The notes under the pieces are model-generated. The model was not told where the DNA came from and did not search any database. It was given only the letters and a program-made list of their open reading frames with translations. A stretch of DNA of 64,000 nucleotides, from assembly GCF_006494715.1 (NCBI RefSeq), contig NZ_CP041151.1:372001-436000 (forward strand), written 5' to 3'. The position numbers and the translations under genes are program-made. The stretch comes from Shewanella sp. SNU WT4. Lineage in GTDB: Bacteria; Pseudomonadota; Gammaproteobacteria; Enterobacterales; Shewanellaceae. Each line of letters starts with the position of its first letter. Positions within the stretch are counted from its first letter, which is position 1. Shown here in pieces: positions 9,641 through 18,577 of this stretch.

Positions 9641-9973
9641 ATTCCTGATCAAAAGCATACAGTCATTGCTTTGACTGCAATTTTTGGTATTGGACGTACT
9701 CGCGCTAGAGCAATCTGCGCAGCTACTTCAATCGCCGAAGATGCTAAGATCAAGGAATTGAGCGAAGCTCAAATTGATACTCTACGCGAAGAAGTCGCCA
9801 AATACACTGTAGAAGGTGACTTGCGTCGTGAGATTTCCATGAACATCAAACGTCTTATGGACCTTGGTTGTTATCGTGGTCTCCGCCATCGTCGTAGCCT
9901 GCCTCTTCGTGGGCAACGTACTAAGACCAATGCGCGTACACGCAAAGGTCCACGTAAACCAATCAAGAAGTAA
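9617..9973 (+). CDS. rpsM: 30S ribosomal protein S13
   Basis: S13 contacts P-site tRNA and the large subunit from the 30S head. It uses a GTG start inside the S4-responsive leader, as in E. coli. The 118-residue protein begins [14 protein letters not shown] and ends with the basic tail [12 protein letters not shown]. It is the first gene of the alpha operon. Confidence 0.97.
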   Translation: MARIAGINIPDQKHTVIALTAIFGIGRTRARAICAATSIAEDAKIKELSEAQIDTLREEVAKYTVEGDLRREISMNIKRLMDLGCYRGLRHRRSLPLRGQRTKTNARTRKGPRKPIKK

Positions 9974-9987
9974 CGGGAAGGTAGACA

Positions 9988-10380
9988 ATGGCTAAAGTTC
10001 CGTCACGTTCTCCGCGTAAGCGCGTACGTAAACAGGTTGCGGATGGTATGGCGCATATCCATGCGTCTTTCAACAATACAATTGTTACTATCACTGATCG
10101 TCAGGGTAACGCATTGTCATGGGCGACGTCAGGTGGTTCAGGTTTCCGTGGTTCACGTAAATCTACTCCATTTGCTGCGCAGGTGGCTGCTGAGCGCGCA
10201 GGTGCTGCTGCTCAGGATTATGGTGTTAAAAACCTTGAAGTTTTCGTGAAGGGTCCAGGTCCAGGTCGTGAGTCAGCCATTCGTGCGCTGAACGCTGTTG
10301 GTTATAAAATTACCAACATTACCGATGTGACGCCTATCCCTCATAACGGTTGTCGTCCTCCTAAAAAGCGTCGCGTATAA
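9988..10380 (+). CDS. rpsK: 30S ribosomal protein S11
   Basis: S11 lies on the 30S platform near the E-site mRNA. The 130-residue protein carries the conserved [13 protein letters not shown] core and the C-terminal [13 protein letters not shown]. The Asn of that last motif is converted to isoaspartate in E. coli S11. It lies between rpsM and rpsD. Confidence 0.97.
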   Translation: MAKVPSRSPRKRVRKQVADGMAHIHASFNNTIVTITDRQGNALSWATSGGSGFRGSRKSTPFAAQVAAERAGAAAQDYGVKNLEVFVKGPGPGRESAIRALNAVGYKITNITDVTPIPHNGCRPPKKRRV

Positions 10381-10411
10381 CGACGTCTAGCTAGGATATT
10401 GGAGAAAGATC

Positions 10412-11032
10412 ATGGCAAGATACTTGGGTCCTAAGCTCAAGCTCAGCCGCCGAGAAGGTACAGACCTTTTCCTGAAAAGCGGTGTGAGAGCAATTGATTC
10501 GAAGTGTAAGCTTGAAGCTGCACCAGGCCAACATGGCGCTCGTAAGCCACGTTTGTCTGAGTACGGTACTCAGCTGCGCGAGAAACAAAAAGTTCGTCGT
10601 ATTTATGGTGTGCTGGAAAAGCAGTTCCGTAACTATTACAAAGATGCAGCACGTGCAAAAGGCAACACTGGTGAAAACCTGTTGCAACTTTTAGAATGCC
10701 GCCTGGATAACGTAGTTTATCGTATGGGCTTTGGCGCGACTCGTGCTGAATCACGTCAGCTAGTTAGCCATAAGTCTATTATGGTCAACGGTCGTGTTGT
10801 TAATATTCCGTCATTCAAAGTGTCTGCGAATGATGTTGTAAGCATTCGTGAGAAGTCACGCACTCAAGCTCGTATTAAAGCGGCTTTAGAAGTGGCAGCT
10901 CAACGCGAAAAGCCTACATGGGTTGAAGTAGATACCGCTAAGATGGAAGGTGCTTTCAAGCGTCTGCCAGAACGTAGCGACTTGTCTGCGGAAATTAACG
11001 AACAGCTGATCGTCGAGCTTTACTCTAAGTAA
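10412..11032 (+). CDS. rpsD: 30S ribosomal protein S4
   Basis: S4 starts assembly of the 30S 5' domain and, in E. coli, represses this operon by binding its leader. The 206-residue protein begins [16 protein letters not shown], has a central S4 RNA-binding domain ([14 protein letters not shown], residues 93-106), and lacks a CxxC-type N-terminal zinc site. The matching leader before rpsM makes autoregulation likely. Confidence 0.97.
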   Translation: MARYLGPKLKLSRREGTDLFLKSGVRAIDSKCKLEAAPGQHGARKPRLSEYGTQLREKQKVRRIYGVLEKQFRNYYKDAARAKGNTGENLLQLLECRLDNVVYRMGFGATRAESRQLVSHKSIMVNGRVVNIPSFKVSANDVVSIREKSRTQARIKAALEVAAQREKPTWVEVDTAKMEGAFKRLPERSDLSAEINEQLIVELYSK

Positions 11033-11056
11033 AGCTAACAAACAAGAGAGGACACA

Positions 11057-12046
11057 ATGCAGGGTTCTGTTACAGAATTTCTTAAACCGCGTCTCGTTGA
11101 TATCGAGCAGGTTAACCCAACGCGTGCCAAGGTGACTCTGGAGCCACTTGAACGTGGTTTTGGTCACACTTTAGGAAACGCGTTGCGTCGCATCCTATTG
11201 TCGTCTATGCCCGGCTGCGCAGTTACCGAAGTCGAGATCGACGGCGTGCTGCATGAATATAGCAGCAAGGAAGGCGTACAAGAAGATATCCTTGAAATCT
11301 TGCTGAACCTGAAAGGGTTAGCAGTGACTATCGAGGGTAAAGACGAGGCTATGCTCACATTGAGCAAGTCCGGCGCAGGCCCTGTTACTGCAGCAGATAT
11401 CACCCACGACGGCGATGTCTCTATCGTGAACCCAGATCATGTTATCTGTCATCTGACAGGTAACAATGATATCAGCATGCGTATTCGTGTTGAACGTGGT
11501 CGCGGTTATGTACCGGCTTCTGCCCGTGCTCAAACCGAAGACGACGATCGCCCGATTGGTCGCCTGTTGGTAGACGCTTCTTTCTCACCAGTTGCTCGCA
11601 TTGCTTATAATGTTGAGTCAGCTCGTGTGGAACAACGTACTGACCTGGATAAACTGGTAATTGATATGACCACTAATGGTACTATCGACCCAGAAGAAGC
11701 TATCCGTCGCTCTGCAACAATTTTGGCTGAACAGCTAGATGCGTTTGTAGAATTGCGTGATGTTTCTGAACCAGAACAGAAAGAAGAGAAGCCAGAGTTT
11801 GATCCGATTTTGCTGCGTCCTGTCGACGATTTAGAGCTAACTGTACGTTCAGCCAACTGTTTGAAGGCTGAAGCGATTCATTACATCGGTGATCTGGTAC
11901 AGCGTACTGAAGTTGAGTTGCTCAAAACTCCTAACCTGGGTAAGAAATCTCTTACCGAGATCAAGGATGTGTTGGCTTCTCGCGGACTGTCGTTAGGTAT
12001 GCGTTTGGAAAACTGGCCTCCAGCTAGTTTAGCAGACGACCTATAA
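11057..12046 (+). CDS. rpoA: RNA polymerase alpha subunit
   Basis: RpoA dimerises to nucleate RNA polymerase assembly, and its C-terminal domain binds UP elements and activators. The 329-residue length is identical to E. coli. The N-terminal domain ([18 protein letters not shown]), an acidic linker rich in Glu near residues 237-247, and the C-terminal helix-hairpin-helix domain ([30 protein letters not shown]) are all present. An AGAGAGGA ribosome binding site precedes it. Confidence 0.98.
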   Translation: MQGSVTEFLKPRLVDIEQVNPTRAKVTLEPLERGFGHTLGNALRRILLSSMPGCAVTEVEIDGVLHEYSSKEGVQEDILEILLNLKGLAVTIEGKDEAMLTLSKSGAGPVTAADITHDGDVSIVNPDHVICHLTGNNDISMRIRVERGRGYVPASARAQTEDDDRPIGRLLVDASFSPVARIAYNVESARVEQRTDLDKLVIDMTTNGTIDPEEAIRRSATILAEQLDAFVELRDVSEPEQKEEKPEFDPILLRPVDDLELTVRSANCLKAEAIHYIGDLVQRTEVELLKTPNLGKKSLTEIKDVLASRGLSLGMRLENWPPASLADDL

Positions 12047-12086
12047 GTCCCAGGTTTGTACAGATTTAGGTTATAAGGATTAGGTC

Positions 12087-12482
12087 ATGCGCCATCGTAA
12101 GAGTGGTCGTCAACTTAACCGCAACAGCAGCCACCGCCAAGCTATGTTCCGTAACATGGCTTCATCACTGGTTCGTCATGAGATTATCAAGACGACTTTA
12201 GTGAAAGCGAAAGAGCTCCGTCGCGTAGTTGAGCCTCTGATAACACTTTCTAAAAGTGACAGCGTTGCAAATCGTCGTCTGGCATTTGCTCGTACCCGCG
12301 ACTCTGAAGTTGTAGGTAAATTGTTCAATGAATTGGGTCCACGTTACCAGGAACGTCCTGGTGGCTATACCCGCATCCTGAAGTGCGGTCTGCGTGCCGG
12401 TGATAAAGCCCCTATGGCTTACATCGAGCTAGTTGGTCGTCCTGAAGCTGCTCAAGCTGTTGAAGTTGAAGCTGCTGAGTAA
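12087..12482 (+). CDS. rplQ: 50S ribosomal protein L17
   Basis: L17 is a large-subunit protein near the tunnel exit. The 131-residue protein starts [17 protein letters not shown] and has an Ala/Glu-rich tail. It is the last gene of the alpha operon, and an intrinsic terminator follows 15 bases after its stop. Confidence 0.97.
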   Translation: MRHRKSGRQLNRNSSHRQAMFRNMASSLVRHEIIKTTLVKAKELRRVVEPLITLSKSDSVANRRLAFARTRDSEVVGKLFNELGPRYQERPGGYTRILKCGLRAGDKAPMAYIELVGRPEAAQAVEVEAAE

Positions 12483-12497
12483 TAATCAGGTTGTATG

Positions 12498-12526
12498 AAA
12501 AAACCGGGCCTAGTGTCCGGTTTTTT
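12498..12526 (+). terminator. Intrinsic terminator ending the alpha operon
   Basis: The arms AAAAAACCGG (12498-12507) and CCGGTTTTTT (12517-12526) pair with a T6 run at the 3' side. The A-rich left arm means it could work for either strand. It follows rplQ directly. Confidence 0.88.
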
Positions 12527-13388
12527 ATTATCTTAAATCTGTTGAATTCTAAGGTTTGTCTTCGCTCTAGCTCCATTATCTAGCTAAATTAAACTATCCA
12601 GCTTTCTCCCCTTATTTACACTGTGCTGTATGCCTGCATTAAGTTTGACTATGCTTATGGTTATTCATTATTGGCAGACTCTTTCTATTGCTGAAAAACA
12701 CTATGGGTATGACTATACCTGATAAGCCACTTCAGAAAGCTCTCACACCCTGCTACGGGAAAGTTCCACTTCAAACGCATCTCGATTACACAATTTATTT
12801 TTAAGCCTGTATCTGGCTCTGTGGGCGTCAGGGTGGCGTTTATATATGTCAAATTAATGAGTTTAATTTGGGGGTAAACTGGCTATTCCCTAAGATTTAT
12901 CTTTAACAGCCAAGCTCATAGTTAATCACTCTAAAGTACCATGATCCCGATTGATGAAACTTCTTATGTATCGACTTAAGTTAGCGATAATTTTCACCGC
13001 CTTGTGTTTTTTGGCTCAATTTGAGTCCAGAACTTTTACTTTGGATTAATCGAGTCTGTAAGCATGCTCTACCGGTCGTTGATACCCTTCAGAATGGCAA
13101 TGGTAACAATGAACTTAACGTTGGCAGAACGGCGATTGTGGGCGTTTGAAACCTGTAAACCATCAGCGGTATTACATGGGAATCAGTATTTTGTTGGGTT
13201 ATGGTAAGTAAGGGTGGTTTTTAGGCTATTTATGGGGAAGCTAAGGAAGTTTGCCATACGCTAGATGACAGATGTGCTTGAGGCGCTAATCACAAGAGGC
13301 ATGACTATGTGCGAGCATCTAATCCATTGACGCCACTAAACTTGTTATTGCTTGAATGTCGGTATACTTAAGCGCGTTATTGCAGTTA
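12527..13388. other. Gene-poor stretch between rplQ and the ccm cluster
   Basis: About 860 bases have no open frame with a convincing start and ribosome binding site on either strand. I see no tRNA, rRNA, insertion-sequence end or strong promoter. One stretch (about 13040-13170, minus strand) stays open for some 35 codons between stops and could be a remnant of a lost gene, but I cannot assign it. Confidence 0.5.
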
Positions 13389-13417
13389 AAAAAATGCCGC
13401 AAACTGAGTTGCGGCAT
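13389..13417 (-). terminator. Intrinsic terminator of the ccmABCDE operon
   Basis: On the minus strand ATGCCGCAA (13417-13409) and TTGCGGCAT (13402-13394) form a 9-bp stem followed by T7. It begins 7 bases after the ccmE stop codon. Confidence 0.88.
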
Positions 13418-13424
13418 CTTGGTA

Positions 13425-13913
13425 TTATTGTACTGATTTCACTTGTTCATCGTTATAGTCGAGTTTTTCATGGGTCTTACCCATGGCTTCAGCGACTTCT
13501 GGCGGCATGTAGTTTTCATCATGCTTGGCCAATACTTCAGAAGCTTGCAGTTTATAGTCGTCAGTTAATACGCCTTGGGCAACAATACCTTGGCCTTCAC
13601 GGAATAGATCTGGCAGCAGATCGTCATAAGTCACTATGATTTCGCCACCGGCAGCATCATGCACTGCAAACTCAATGTGTAGACTTTCAGGATCGCGAAC
13701 TAACGATCCAACAGTAACCATGCCACCAACGCGGATCCGTTGGCCTGGCTCTGGTTTAACGCCGGTATCTTTCTTGCCTTGGGTAATCTCGGTTGGTGTA
13801 TAGAATAAATTCAGGTTTGAATTTAAGGCATACAATAACAAGGATGCAATTGCAGCAACGCCAGCAATTAATCCAACGGCTAATACGAGTCTCTTTTTAC
13901 GTCTTGGATTCAC
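13425..13913 (-). CDS. ccmE: Heme chaperone CcmE
   Basis: CcmE covalently carries heme in the periplasm from CcmC to the CcmF/H ligation complex. The 162-residue protein has an N-terminal membrane anchor (residues about 9-30) and an OB-fold domain. The [10 protein letters not shown] motif holds His131 and Tyr135, matching E. coli His130 (covalent heme attachment) and Tyr134. The start overlaps ccmD by four bases. It is the last gene of the minus-strand ccmABCDE operon. Confidence 0.96.
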   Translation of the reverse strand: MNPRRKKRLVLAVGLIAGVAAIASLLLYALNSNLNLFYTPTEITQGKKDTGVKPEPGQRIRVGGMVTVGSLVRDPESLHIEFAVHDAAGGEIIVTYDDLLPDLFREGQGIVAQGVLTDDYKLQASEVLAKHDENYMPPEVAEAMGKTHEKLDYNDEQVKSVQ

Positions 13914-14110
13914 TGTTTATTGCTCCGATTCTGTTTAAGTCGTTCTTCGCGTTCGAGCTTCTTCGCTATTTCAGTCAGGACTCGTTTCTTGCGGCCAACA
14001 CTTGCTATGGTCAAAATTAATAACGAACCAAAGCTCACACCATAGGCTAACCACACGTAGAAGCCGTAACCGCCCATGTTCAGAAATTCACTGAATGAAT
14101 TAAATTCCAT
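13910..14110 (-). CDS. ccmD: Heme exporter protein CcmD
   Basis: CcmD is a small membrane protein that helps release holo-CcmE from the CcmABC complex. The 66 residues include one hydrophobic segment ([19 protein letters not shown], residues 15-33) followed by a basic tail rich in Arg and Lys, as expected. Its ends overlap ccmC by 1 base and ccmE by 4 bases, which supports coupled translation. Confidence 0.93.
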   Translation of the reverse strand: MEFNSFSEFLNMGGYGFYVWLAYGVSFGSLLILTIASVGRKKRVLTEIAKKLEREERLKQNRSNKQ

Positions 14111-14856
14111 TATTTAGCTCCTTGTGCCAGCGCTAATTGGCGTACCCATGGGCGCATACCGTTACGTGCCAGTACTTCAGCACGGAAGCGGACGATAGTC
14201 AGCGCACCTATCATAAGGGCGAAACCTAAAATATTGATTAAAAGTGGATACAGCATATCAGTCGGCATGGCTGATTTTTCAGTAATTCTAATGGTTGATG
14301 GCTGATGCAGCGAGCTCCACCAATCCACTGAATACTTAATAATTGGAATATTAATGACACCGACAATGGCAAGAATGCCAGCAGCGCGCGCCGCGAGTAC
14401 TTTATCCTCAAAAGATGAGTACAAAGCTATTACGCCTAAGTATAAGAATAATAATACTAATTCAGAGGTCAGACGTGCATCCCATACCCACCATGCGCCC
14501 CACATAGGTTTACCCCAAGTGGCGCCTGTCACTAATGCAATAAAGGTGATAACAGCGCCGATAGGCGCGATAGCGGCAGCAGCCCAGTCGGCGGCTTTAA
14601 TTTGCCATACTAGACCAACAAAAGAGGCGGTAGCCATGGCCATATAAGCAGCCATCGACATAGACGCAGCTGGCACATGAATAAAGATGATGCGATAGCT
14701 ATCGCCTTGCTGATAATCAGTTGGCGCAAATAACAGTCCCCACAGGGTTCCGGTGGCTAACATGCCAATCGCTAGGGCCGCAAACCAAGGCAGTAATTTC
14801 CCAGCGAGCTGATATGCTCGTTCTGGATCCGCGTAAGGGTGTAACCATTTCCACAT
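14110..14856 (-). CDS. ccmC: Heme-handling membrane protein CcmC
   Basis: CcmC loads heme onto CcmE at the outer face of the inner membrane. The 248-residue protein has six hydrophobic segments and a tryptophan-rich WWD motif (WGKPMWGAWWVWDARL, residues 114-129). His60 and His184 fit the two external heme-ligand histidines of the family. It lies between ccmB and ccmD. Confidence 0.96.
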   Translation of the reverse strand: MWKWLHPYADPERAYQLAGKLLPWFAALAIGMLATGTLWGLLFAPTDYQQGDSYRIIFIHVPAASMSMAAYMAMATASFVGLVWQIKAADWAAAAIAPIGAVITFIALVTGATWGKPMWGAWWVWDARLTSELVLLFLYLGVIALYSSFEDKVLAARAAGILAIVGVINIPIIKYSVDWWSSLHQPSTIRITEKSAMPTDMLYPLLINILGFALMIGALTIVRFRAEVLARNGMRPWVRQLALAQGAK

Positions 14857-14857
14857 T

Positions 14858-15547
14858 TTAGTTAGTACTCACTCTTAGAGAGGCGCCAATTGCAAATGGT
14901 GCCAAGGTTAACGAACCGACCAACATAGCAGCAATAATCGCTAGTTGACCATCAAAAGGTAGATTCATGCTCGCAGCATCGATAGCACTGGTGGCAAATA
15001 TCAACACTGGAATATAAAGAGGTAAGATTAATAGGCTCACTAACACGCCGCCTTTGCGTAAGCCAACGGTTAGCGCCATACCAATGGCGCCCAGTAAACT
15101 CAGTACTGGCGTACCTAAGGCTAAGGTGGCGATAAGTGCGACATAGCTGTTTTCATCTAAGTGCAGCAATACGGCTAGCAGTGGCGCTATGATGATAAGC
15201 GGCACACCAGTTAGTAACCAATGAGCTATTACTTTGGCCAATATCATTAATGGCAGTGGCTGCGGGCTTAACAGCATTTGCTCTAAGCTGCCATCGCTAT
15301 AATCTGTTTTAAATAGTCGCTCTAACGACAGCATTGAAGCCAATAGTGCGGCCACCCAAATTACCCCGGGGGCAATGCGGCTCAGCATCTGCGGCTCTGG
15401 TCCTACACCTAGAGGGAATAGGGTCACTACCATTACGAAAAATAATAACGGGTTAAAAATATCACCGCGATGACGCACCGCAATTTTCAAATCACGATTG
15501 AGTACGGTAAAAAATGCTTGGGTGTAATTGAGGTTTCTGCTTTTCAT
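14858..15547 (-). CDS. ccmB: Heme exporter permease CcmB
   Basis: CcmB is the membrane partner of the CcmA ATPase, and together with CcmC they release heme-loaded CcmE. The 229-residue protein has six predicted membrane segments and the family motif LERLFKTDYSDGSLEQ near residues 75-90. It starts 11 bases after the ccmA stop, and ccmC follows at once. Confidence 0.95.
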   Translation of the reverse strand: MKSRNLNYTQAFFTVLNRDLKIAVRHRGDIFNPLLFFVMVVTLFPLGVGPEPQMLSRIAPGVIWVAALLASMLSLERLFKTDYSDGSLEQMLLSPQPLPLMILAKVIAHWLLTGVPLIIIAPLLAVLLHLDENSYVALIATLALGTPVLSLLGAIGMALTVGLRKGGVLVSLLILPLYIPVLIFATSAIDAASMNLPFDGQLAIIAAMLVGSLTLAPFAIGASLRVSTN

Positions 15548-15558
15548 CCAGGTAAACC

Positions 15559-16206
15559 TTATAGGAAGCGATAATCTAGTCGGATTTTGCGAACTCTATC
15601 ATGTGCGATAACACCCATGTCTTGGTGAGTCGTCATGATGACGCAGCCGCCATTTGCGGCATGTGCTAAAAATAAGTTCTCTAAATCTTCAACACCTTTC
15701 TTATCGATGGCAGTAAACGGCTCATCTAATATCCATATTTTACAATTAGTGTGCCAAAGTCTGGCAAGCGCTGTGCGGCGGTGCTGGCCTGCCGACAAGT
15801 GTCCTGCCAGCGCATCCTCAAAACCAGTGAGATTAACATTACTCAAGATGGCAGCCGCTTTGGCGTCATCGTAGCCACTTAAGCGTAAGTTAGTGTTAAG
15901 GTTTTCTTCTGCCGTTAATTCACTTTTTACGCCAGCTAGATGGCCTAAATAGAGCAGGTCAGAGTTAAATTCGTCGCGGTAGCGGGTGATATTTTGCTGC
16001 TGATAATAAACATCACCGGCATAGGGTCGCGATAGACCCGCTAAAATGCGCAGTAAGCTAGTTTTGCCGGCACCGTTAGGACCTTCGATTTGAACAATAT
16101 CTCCAGCACCAATATCAAAACTTAAACCATCAAACAGAATGCGTTCTTCGCGAATGCAGGTAAGTTCACAGGCTGATATTAATGGGGAATTCATTTGGTC
16201 CGTCAC
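15559..16206 (-). CDS. ccmA: Heme exporter ATP-binding protein CcmA
   Basis: CcmA is the ABC ATPase of the CcmABCD complex. Counting from the GTG at 16206, it has about 215 residues, with Walker [10 protein letters not shown], signature [14 protein letters not shown], Walker B WILDEPF and a switch His (MTTHQ). I prefer the GTG at 16206 because GAGG lies 5 bases upstream; an ATG at 16194 is an alternative. The open frame extends to 16413, but the added residues look non-coding. It is the first gene of ccmABCDE. Confidence 0.93.
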   Translation of the reverse strand: MTDQMNSPLISACELTCIREERILFDGLSFDIGAGDIVQIEGPNGAGKTSLLRILAGLSRPYAGDVYYQQQNITRYRDEFNSDLLYLGHLAGVKSELTAEENLNTNLRLSGYDDAKAAAILSNVNLTGFEDALAGHLSAGQHRRTALARLWHTNCKIWILDEPFTAIDKKGVEDLENLFLAHAANGGCVIMTTHQDMGVIAHDRVRKIRLDYRFL

Positions 16207-16519
16207 TGTATCCTCTATCGGGTGCTGAAAATCTAACATTAGTGATACTAACATAAAGGTAAATAGGGAGTTACTGTGGTTAAGCGCTATATTCCAGCAA
16301 TTTGAAGTGCTTCCAAGAAACCAATTAAAGTGGGAACTTTTGCTCAAGTTGCTAATATACAAAATCTTTGACATCAATTTCATCAATGTTGCAAATCTAT
16401 AGATAGGGATCACAAAAACGTGAGTTTTTGTATAGATTGTAGTAACCTTTGTTTGTCAAAAGGAGTCTGCCCAGTTTTGGCAGCGATGAGCTTTGTATAT
16501 TAGCATTAGGAAAATAAGC
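16207..16519. promoter_or_regulatory. Divergent control region between ccmA and scyA
   Basis: This 313-base stretch must hold promoters for the minus-strand ccm operon and plus-strand scyA. An inverted repeat ACAAAAAC (16412-16419) / GTTTTTGT (16424-16431) is bracketed by ATCTATAG (16395-16402) and TATAGATTG (16431-16439). It could be an operator or RNA hairpin near the scyA transcription start. I could not assign a regulator or firm -35/-10 pairs. Confidence 0.35.
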
Positions 16520-16813
16520 ATGAAAAAAATGTTAGCCATGACTGCATTCGCTGTGATGACTATGTCACCAAGCGCTTTTGCTCAGGATGGAGAGGCTGTT
16601 TACAACAAGGCATGCCAAGTTTGTCATAGTATGGGTGTTGCTGGTGCACCTAAAGTTCATGATGTAGCGGCTTGGGAGCCTCGCTTGGCACAAGGTATGG
16701 ATACTTTAGTAGCTACTATAAAAACTGGTAAAGGCGCTATGCCACCAGGCGGTATGTGTACTGACTGTACCGATCAAGATTACAAAAGCGCGATTGAGTT
16801 TATGTCTAAATAA
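16520..16813 (+). CDS. scyA: Periplasmic monoheme cytochrome c5
   Basis: This is a small diheme-free periplasmic electron carrier. The ATG at 16520 gives 97 residues with a signal peptide ending ...SAFA|QDGEA. The heme site is CQVCH (Cys32, Cys35, His36), with Met74 in GAMPPGG as probable axial ligand. The pair Cys80/Cys83 (MCTDC) is the disulfide typical of cytochrome c5. Shewanella cytochrome c5 (ScyA) is known to shuttle electrons to peroxidase and oxidase systems, and lies within the ccm locus, as here. Confidence 0.92.
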   Translation: MKKMLAMTAFAVMTMSPSAFAQDGEAVYNKACQVCHSMGVAGAPKVHDVAAWEPRLAQGMDTLVATIKTGKGAMPPGGMCTDCTDQDYKSAIEFMSK

Positions 16814-16828
16814 GACTCTTTCTGCAAT

Positions 16829-16856
16829 AAAAAAACCGGCTAAGGCCGGTTTTTTT
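16829..16856. terminator. Bidirectional terminator between scyA and ccmI
   Basis: The stem AAAAAACCGGC (ending 16840) with GCCGGTTTTTT (from 16845) has A and T runs on the outer sides. It sits between the convergent genes scyA and ccmI and can serve both. Confidence 0.9.
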
Positions 16857-16885
16857 ATGAGCTTTTAATGGTGTTAGTGGCAGGC

Positions 16886-18172
16886 TTAGTTCACTAAGGT
16901 ATCAATCACTAAAGTGCCGTTACCACCGACGCTGACGTTAGCCAGTTTGCCTTGTAAGTCACCTGCTTGTGGTCTGACGCTACCGTGTTTAGATAAAACT
17001 GCGATAATCTCAACCGCAGTAGCATCACTTAACTTCATGTCGCCGCCCATATTGGTGGTGTCATCCAACACGACATTGGCAGGCAAGGCTTTCACGCTGA
17101 TTTTGGTCGCCGCTAACGGTACCTTGGCACCAGTAACTGGGCGTGCGAAGACAAATAGCATATCTGATGGACCGACTTTATCGGCCAATTCAGGCGCTAT
17201 ACTAATGGCAATAGTCACAGTGGCAGCGCTTGGCATGGTTTTAGGTGCTGGCGCAGTGTTATTTTTCGTCATAGCTTTTTGATGGGTGGCATCTTGTGGC
17301 ATTTCGCCAGTTTCAGCCCCTAAACGCATTTTTGCGGTTTCAATGGCGTTAATCACAGCGCTGCGATCAACATCAGTGCGATCACTACCTAAGATAGTTT
17401 CCCACGCATTAATGGCTTCGCTGTAGTTAGCATTGAAGAAAGCATTCATGCCGACTAATAACAAGGTTGATGGATCTTTTGAGTCTAACGATAACGCTTG
17501 ATCAATTAAGGCCTGAATAGCTGGCGTCATTTGCTGATTATTTTTATAAAACAAAGCCGTGGCTTTCGGACCAATAAGCTCAGCATGCAATCCAACTAAA
17601 TCAATCACTTTATCAAAAGAAGTTACGGCTTCATCGTAACGATTAGCTGAAATGTAAGCGTGACCTAAGTTAAACCAAGCCTGGCTATTATCTGGCTGAG
17701 CCTTAACTTGCTGCTCCATCATCATCACTTGTTGCGACATGATTTGATCGGCTGTCATGCCTGCATGAGGATTAGCGGCAGTCATAGGTTGATCTAGCAT
17801 TTGGTAAGCGCCTAAATGCTGATAGCAGTAAGCAGAAATACCGACTAATACTATTGATAAGACGGCTGGGATCAGTGGGCTTTTTGGCTTGATGGTGGCA
17901 GTGAGTGACTCATCACTTCCTTGCTTCATGTCCTGCAGCAGACTGATTTCCAGTTCTTGCTTCAGTGCGGCAAACTCTTGCTGATCCAGTAATTCTTCGT
18001 CGAGTTCTTTTTCTAACACGGCTAAGCGTTCGTTAAAAAGTTCGATATTGGTCTGGTTGCGTATGCCAGCGGCTTCAGCAATTAGCAACTTTTGCTGCCG
18101 AAAATGAGGTACCCAAATCAGCAGTAAGCTGACTAACACGACAAGAGCGATAAAAATCCAAAAGGTGGTCAT
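16886..18172 (-). CDS. ccmI: Cytochrome c maturation protein CcmI (CycH)
   Basis: CcmI chaperones apocytochromes to the CcmF/H heme ligase. The 428-residue protein has an N-terminal hydrophobic segment (residues 4-22), a Glu/Leu-rich cytoplasmic helix (about 38-82), a second membrane segment (about 96-115), TPR repeats (about 155-290; QAWFNLGHAYISANRY and similar), and a C-terminal periplasmic domain. In E. coli this part is fused to CcmH; here it is separate and transcribed divergently from ccmFGH, as known in Shewanella. Confidence 0.92.
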   Translation of the reverse strand: MTTFWIFIALVVLVSLLLIWVPHFRQQKLLIAEAAGIRNQTNIELFNERLAVLEKELDEELLDQQEFAALKQELEISLLQDMKQGSDESLTATIKPKSPLIPAVLSIVLVGISAYCYQHLGAYQMLDQPMTAANPHAGMTADQIMSQQVMMMEQQVKAQPDNSQAWFNLGHAYISANRYDEAVTSFDKVIDLVGLHAELIGPKATALFYKNNQQMTPAIQALIDQALSLDSKDPSTLLLVGMNAFFNANYSEAINAWETILGSDRTDVDRSAVINAIETAKMRLGAETGEMPQDATHQKAMTKNNTAPAPKTMPSAATVTIAISIAPELADKVGPSDMLFVFARPVTGAKVPLAATKISVKALPANVVLDDTTNMGGDMKLSDATAVEIIAVLSKHGSVRPQAGDLQGKLANVSVGGNGTLVIDTLVN

Positions 18173-18577
18173 TATTTCACTTCACGTTAGTTACAAAATT
18201 GCGGCAATATTGCCACACATAATGCGGCGATTATACGCAAAGATGCTTCATTGAACATGAATATAAGAGCTAGCTCGCAGTCTATATTCTAGTTTGAGGA
18301 CTGGTTCACATATTGAATCATAAAGAAAAAATCCCGAAACTTTTGCTGTGATTGACTGTCAGACTGCCGATGCACGTAATTTTTGTTAACGATTTGACAG
18401 TTTTGTATTAACTCAGAATGCGACACCTGACCCATTATTCGGTCAAACTAGCAGACAGATACAATAGCAAACACTAAAATGAGCAAAAATTCGTACAATC
18501 TAATGTGTGATTCATATTTTTGTGCGTTGATCAGCGTAACGTTGTATCAACATTCACTGTGACACCGAGGAACCCCA
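18173..18577. other. Divergent intergenic region between ccmI and ccmF
   Basis: These 405 bases contain no gene I can support. They must hold promoters for ccmI (minus) and ccmFGH (plus). A TTGACA at 18394-18399 has no matching -10 at normal spacing, and no clear CRP, FNR or ArcA palindrome stands out by eye. A GAGGAA ribosome binding site precedes ccmF. Confidence 0.5.

Noticed and set aside
13040..13170. Minus-strand open stretch as a transposase or regulator remnant
   Set aside because: About 35 codons between stops, with no motif I recognise and no inverted repeats around it.
16207..16413. Upstream extension of the ccmA frame by about 70 residues
   Set aside because: The extra residues do not resemble CcmA, and a GTG with a GAGG site at 16206 gives the normal length.
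18394..18422. TTGACA as the ccmF promoter -35
   Set aside because: No acceptable -10 lies 16-18 bp downstream (AATGCG at 17).
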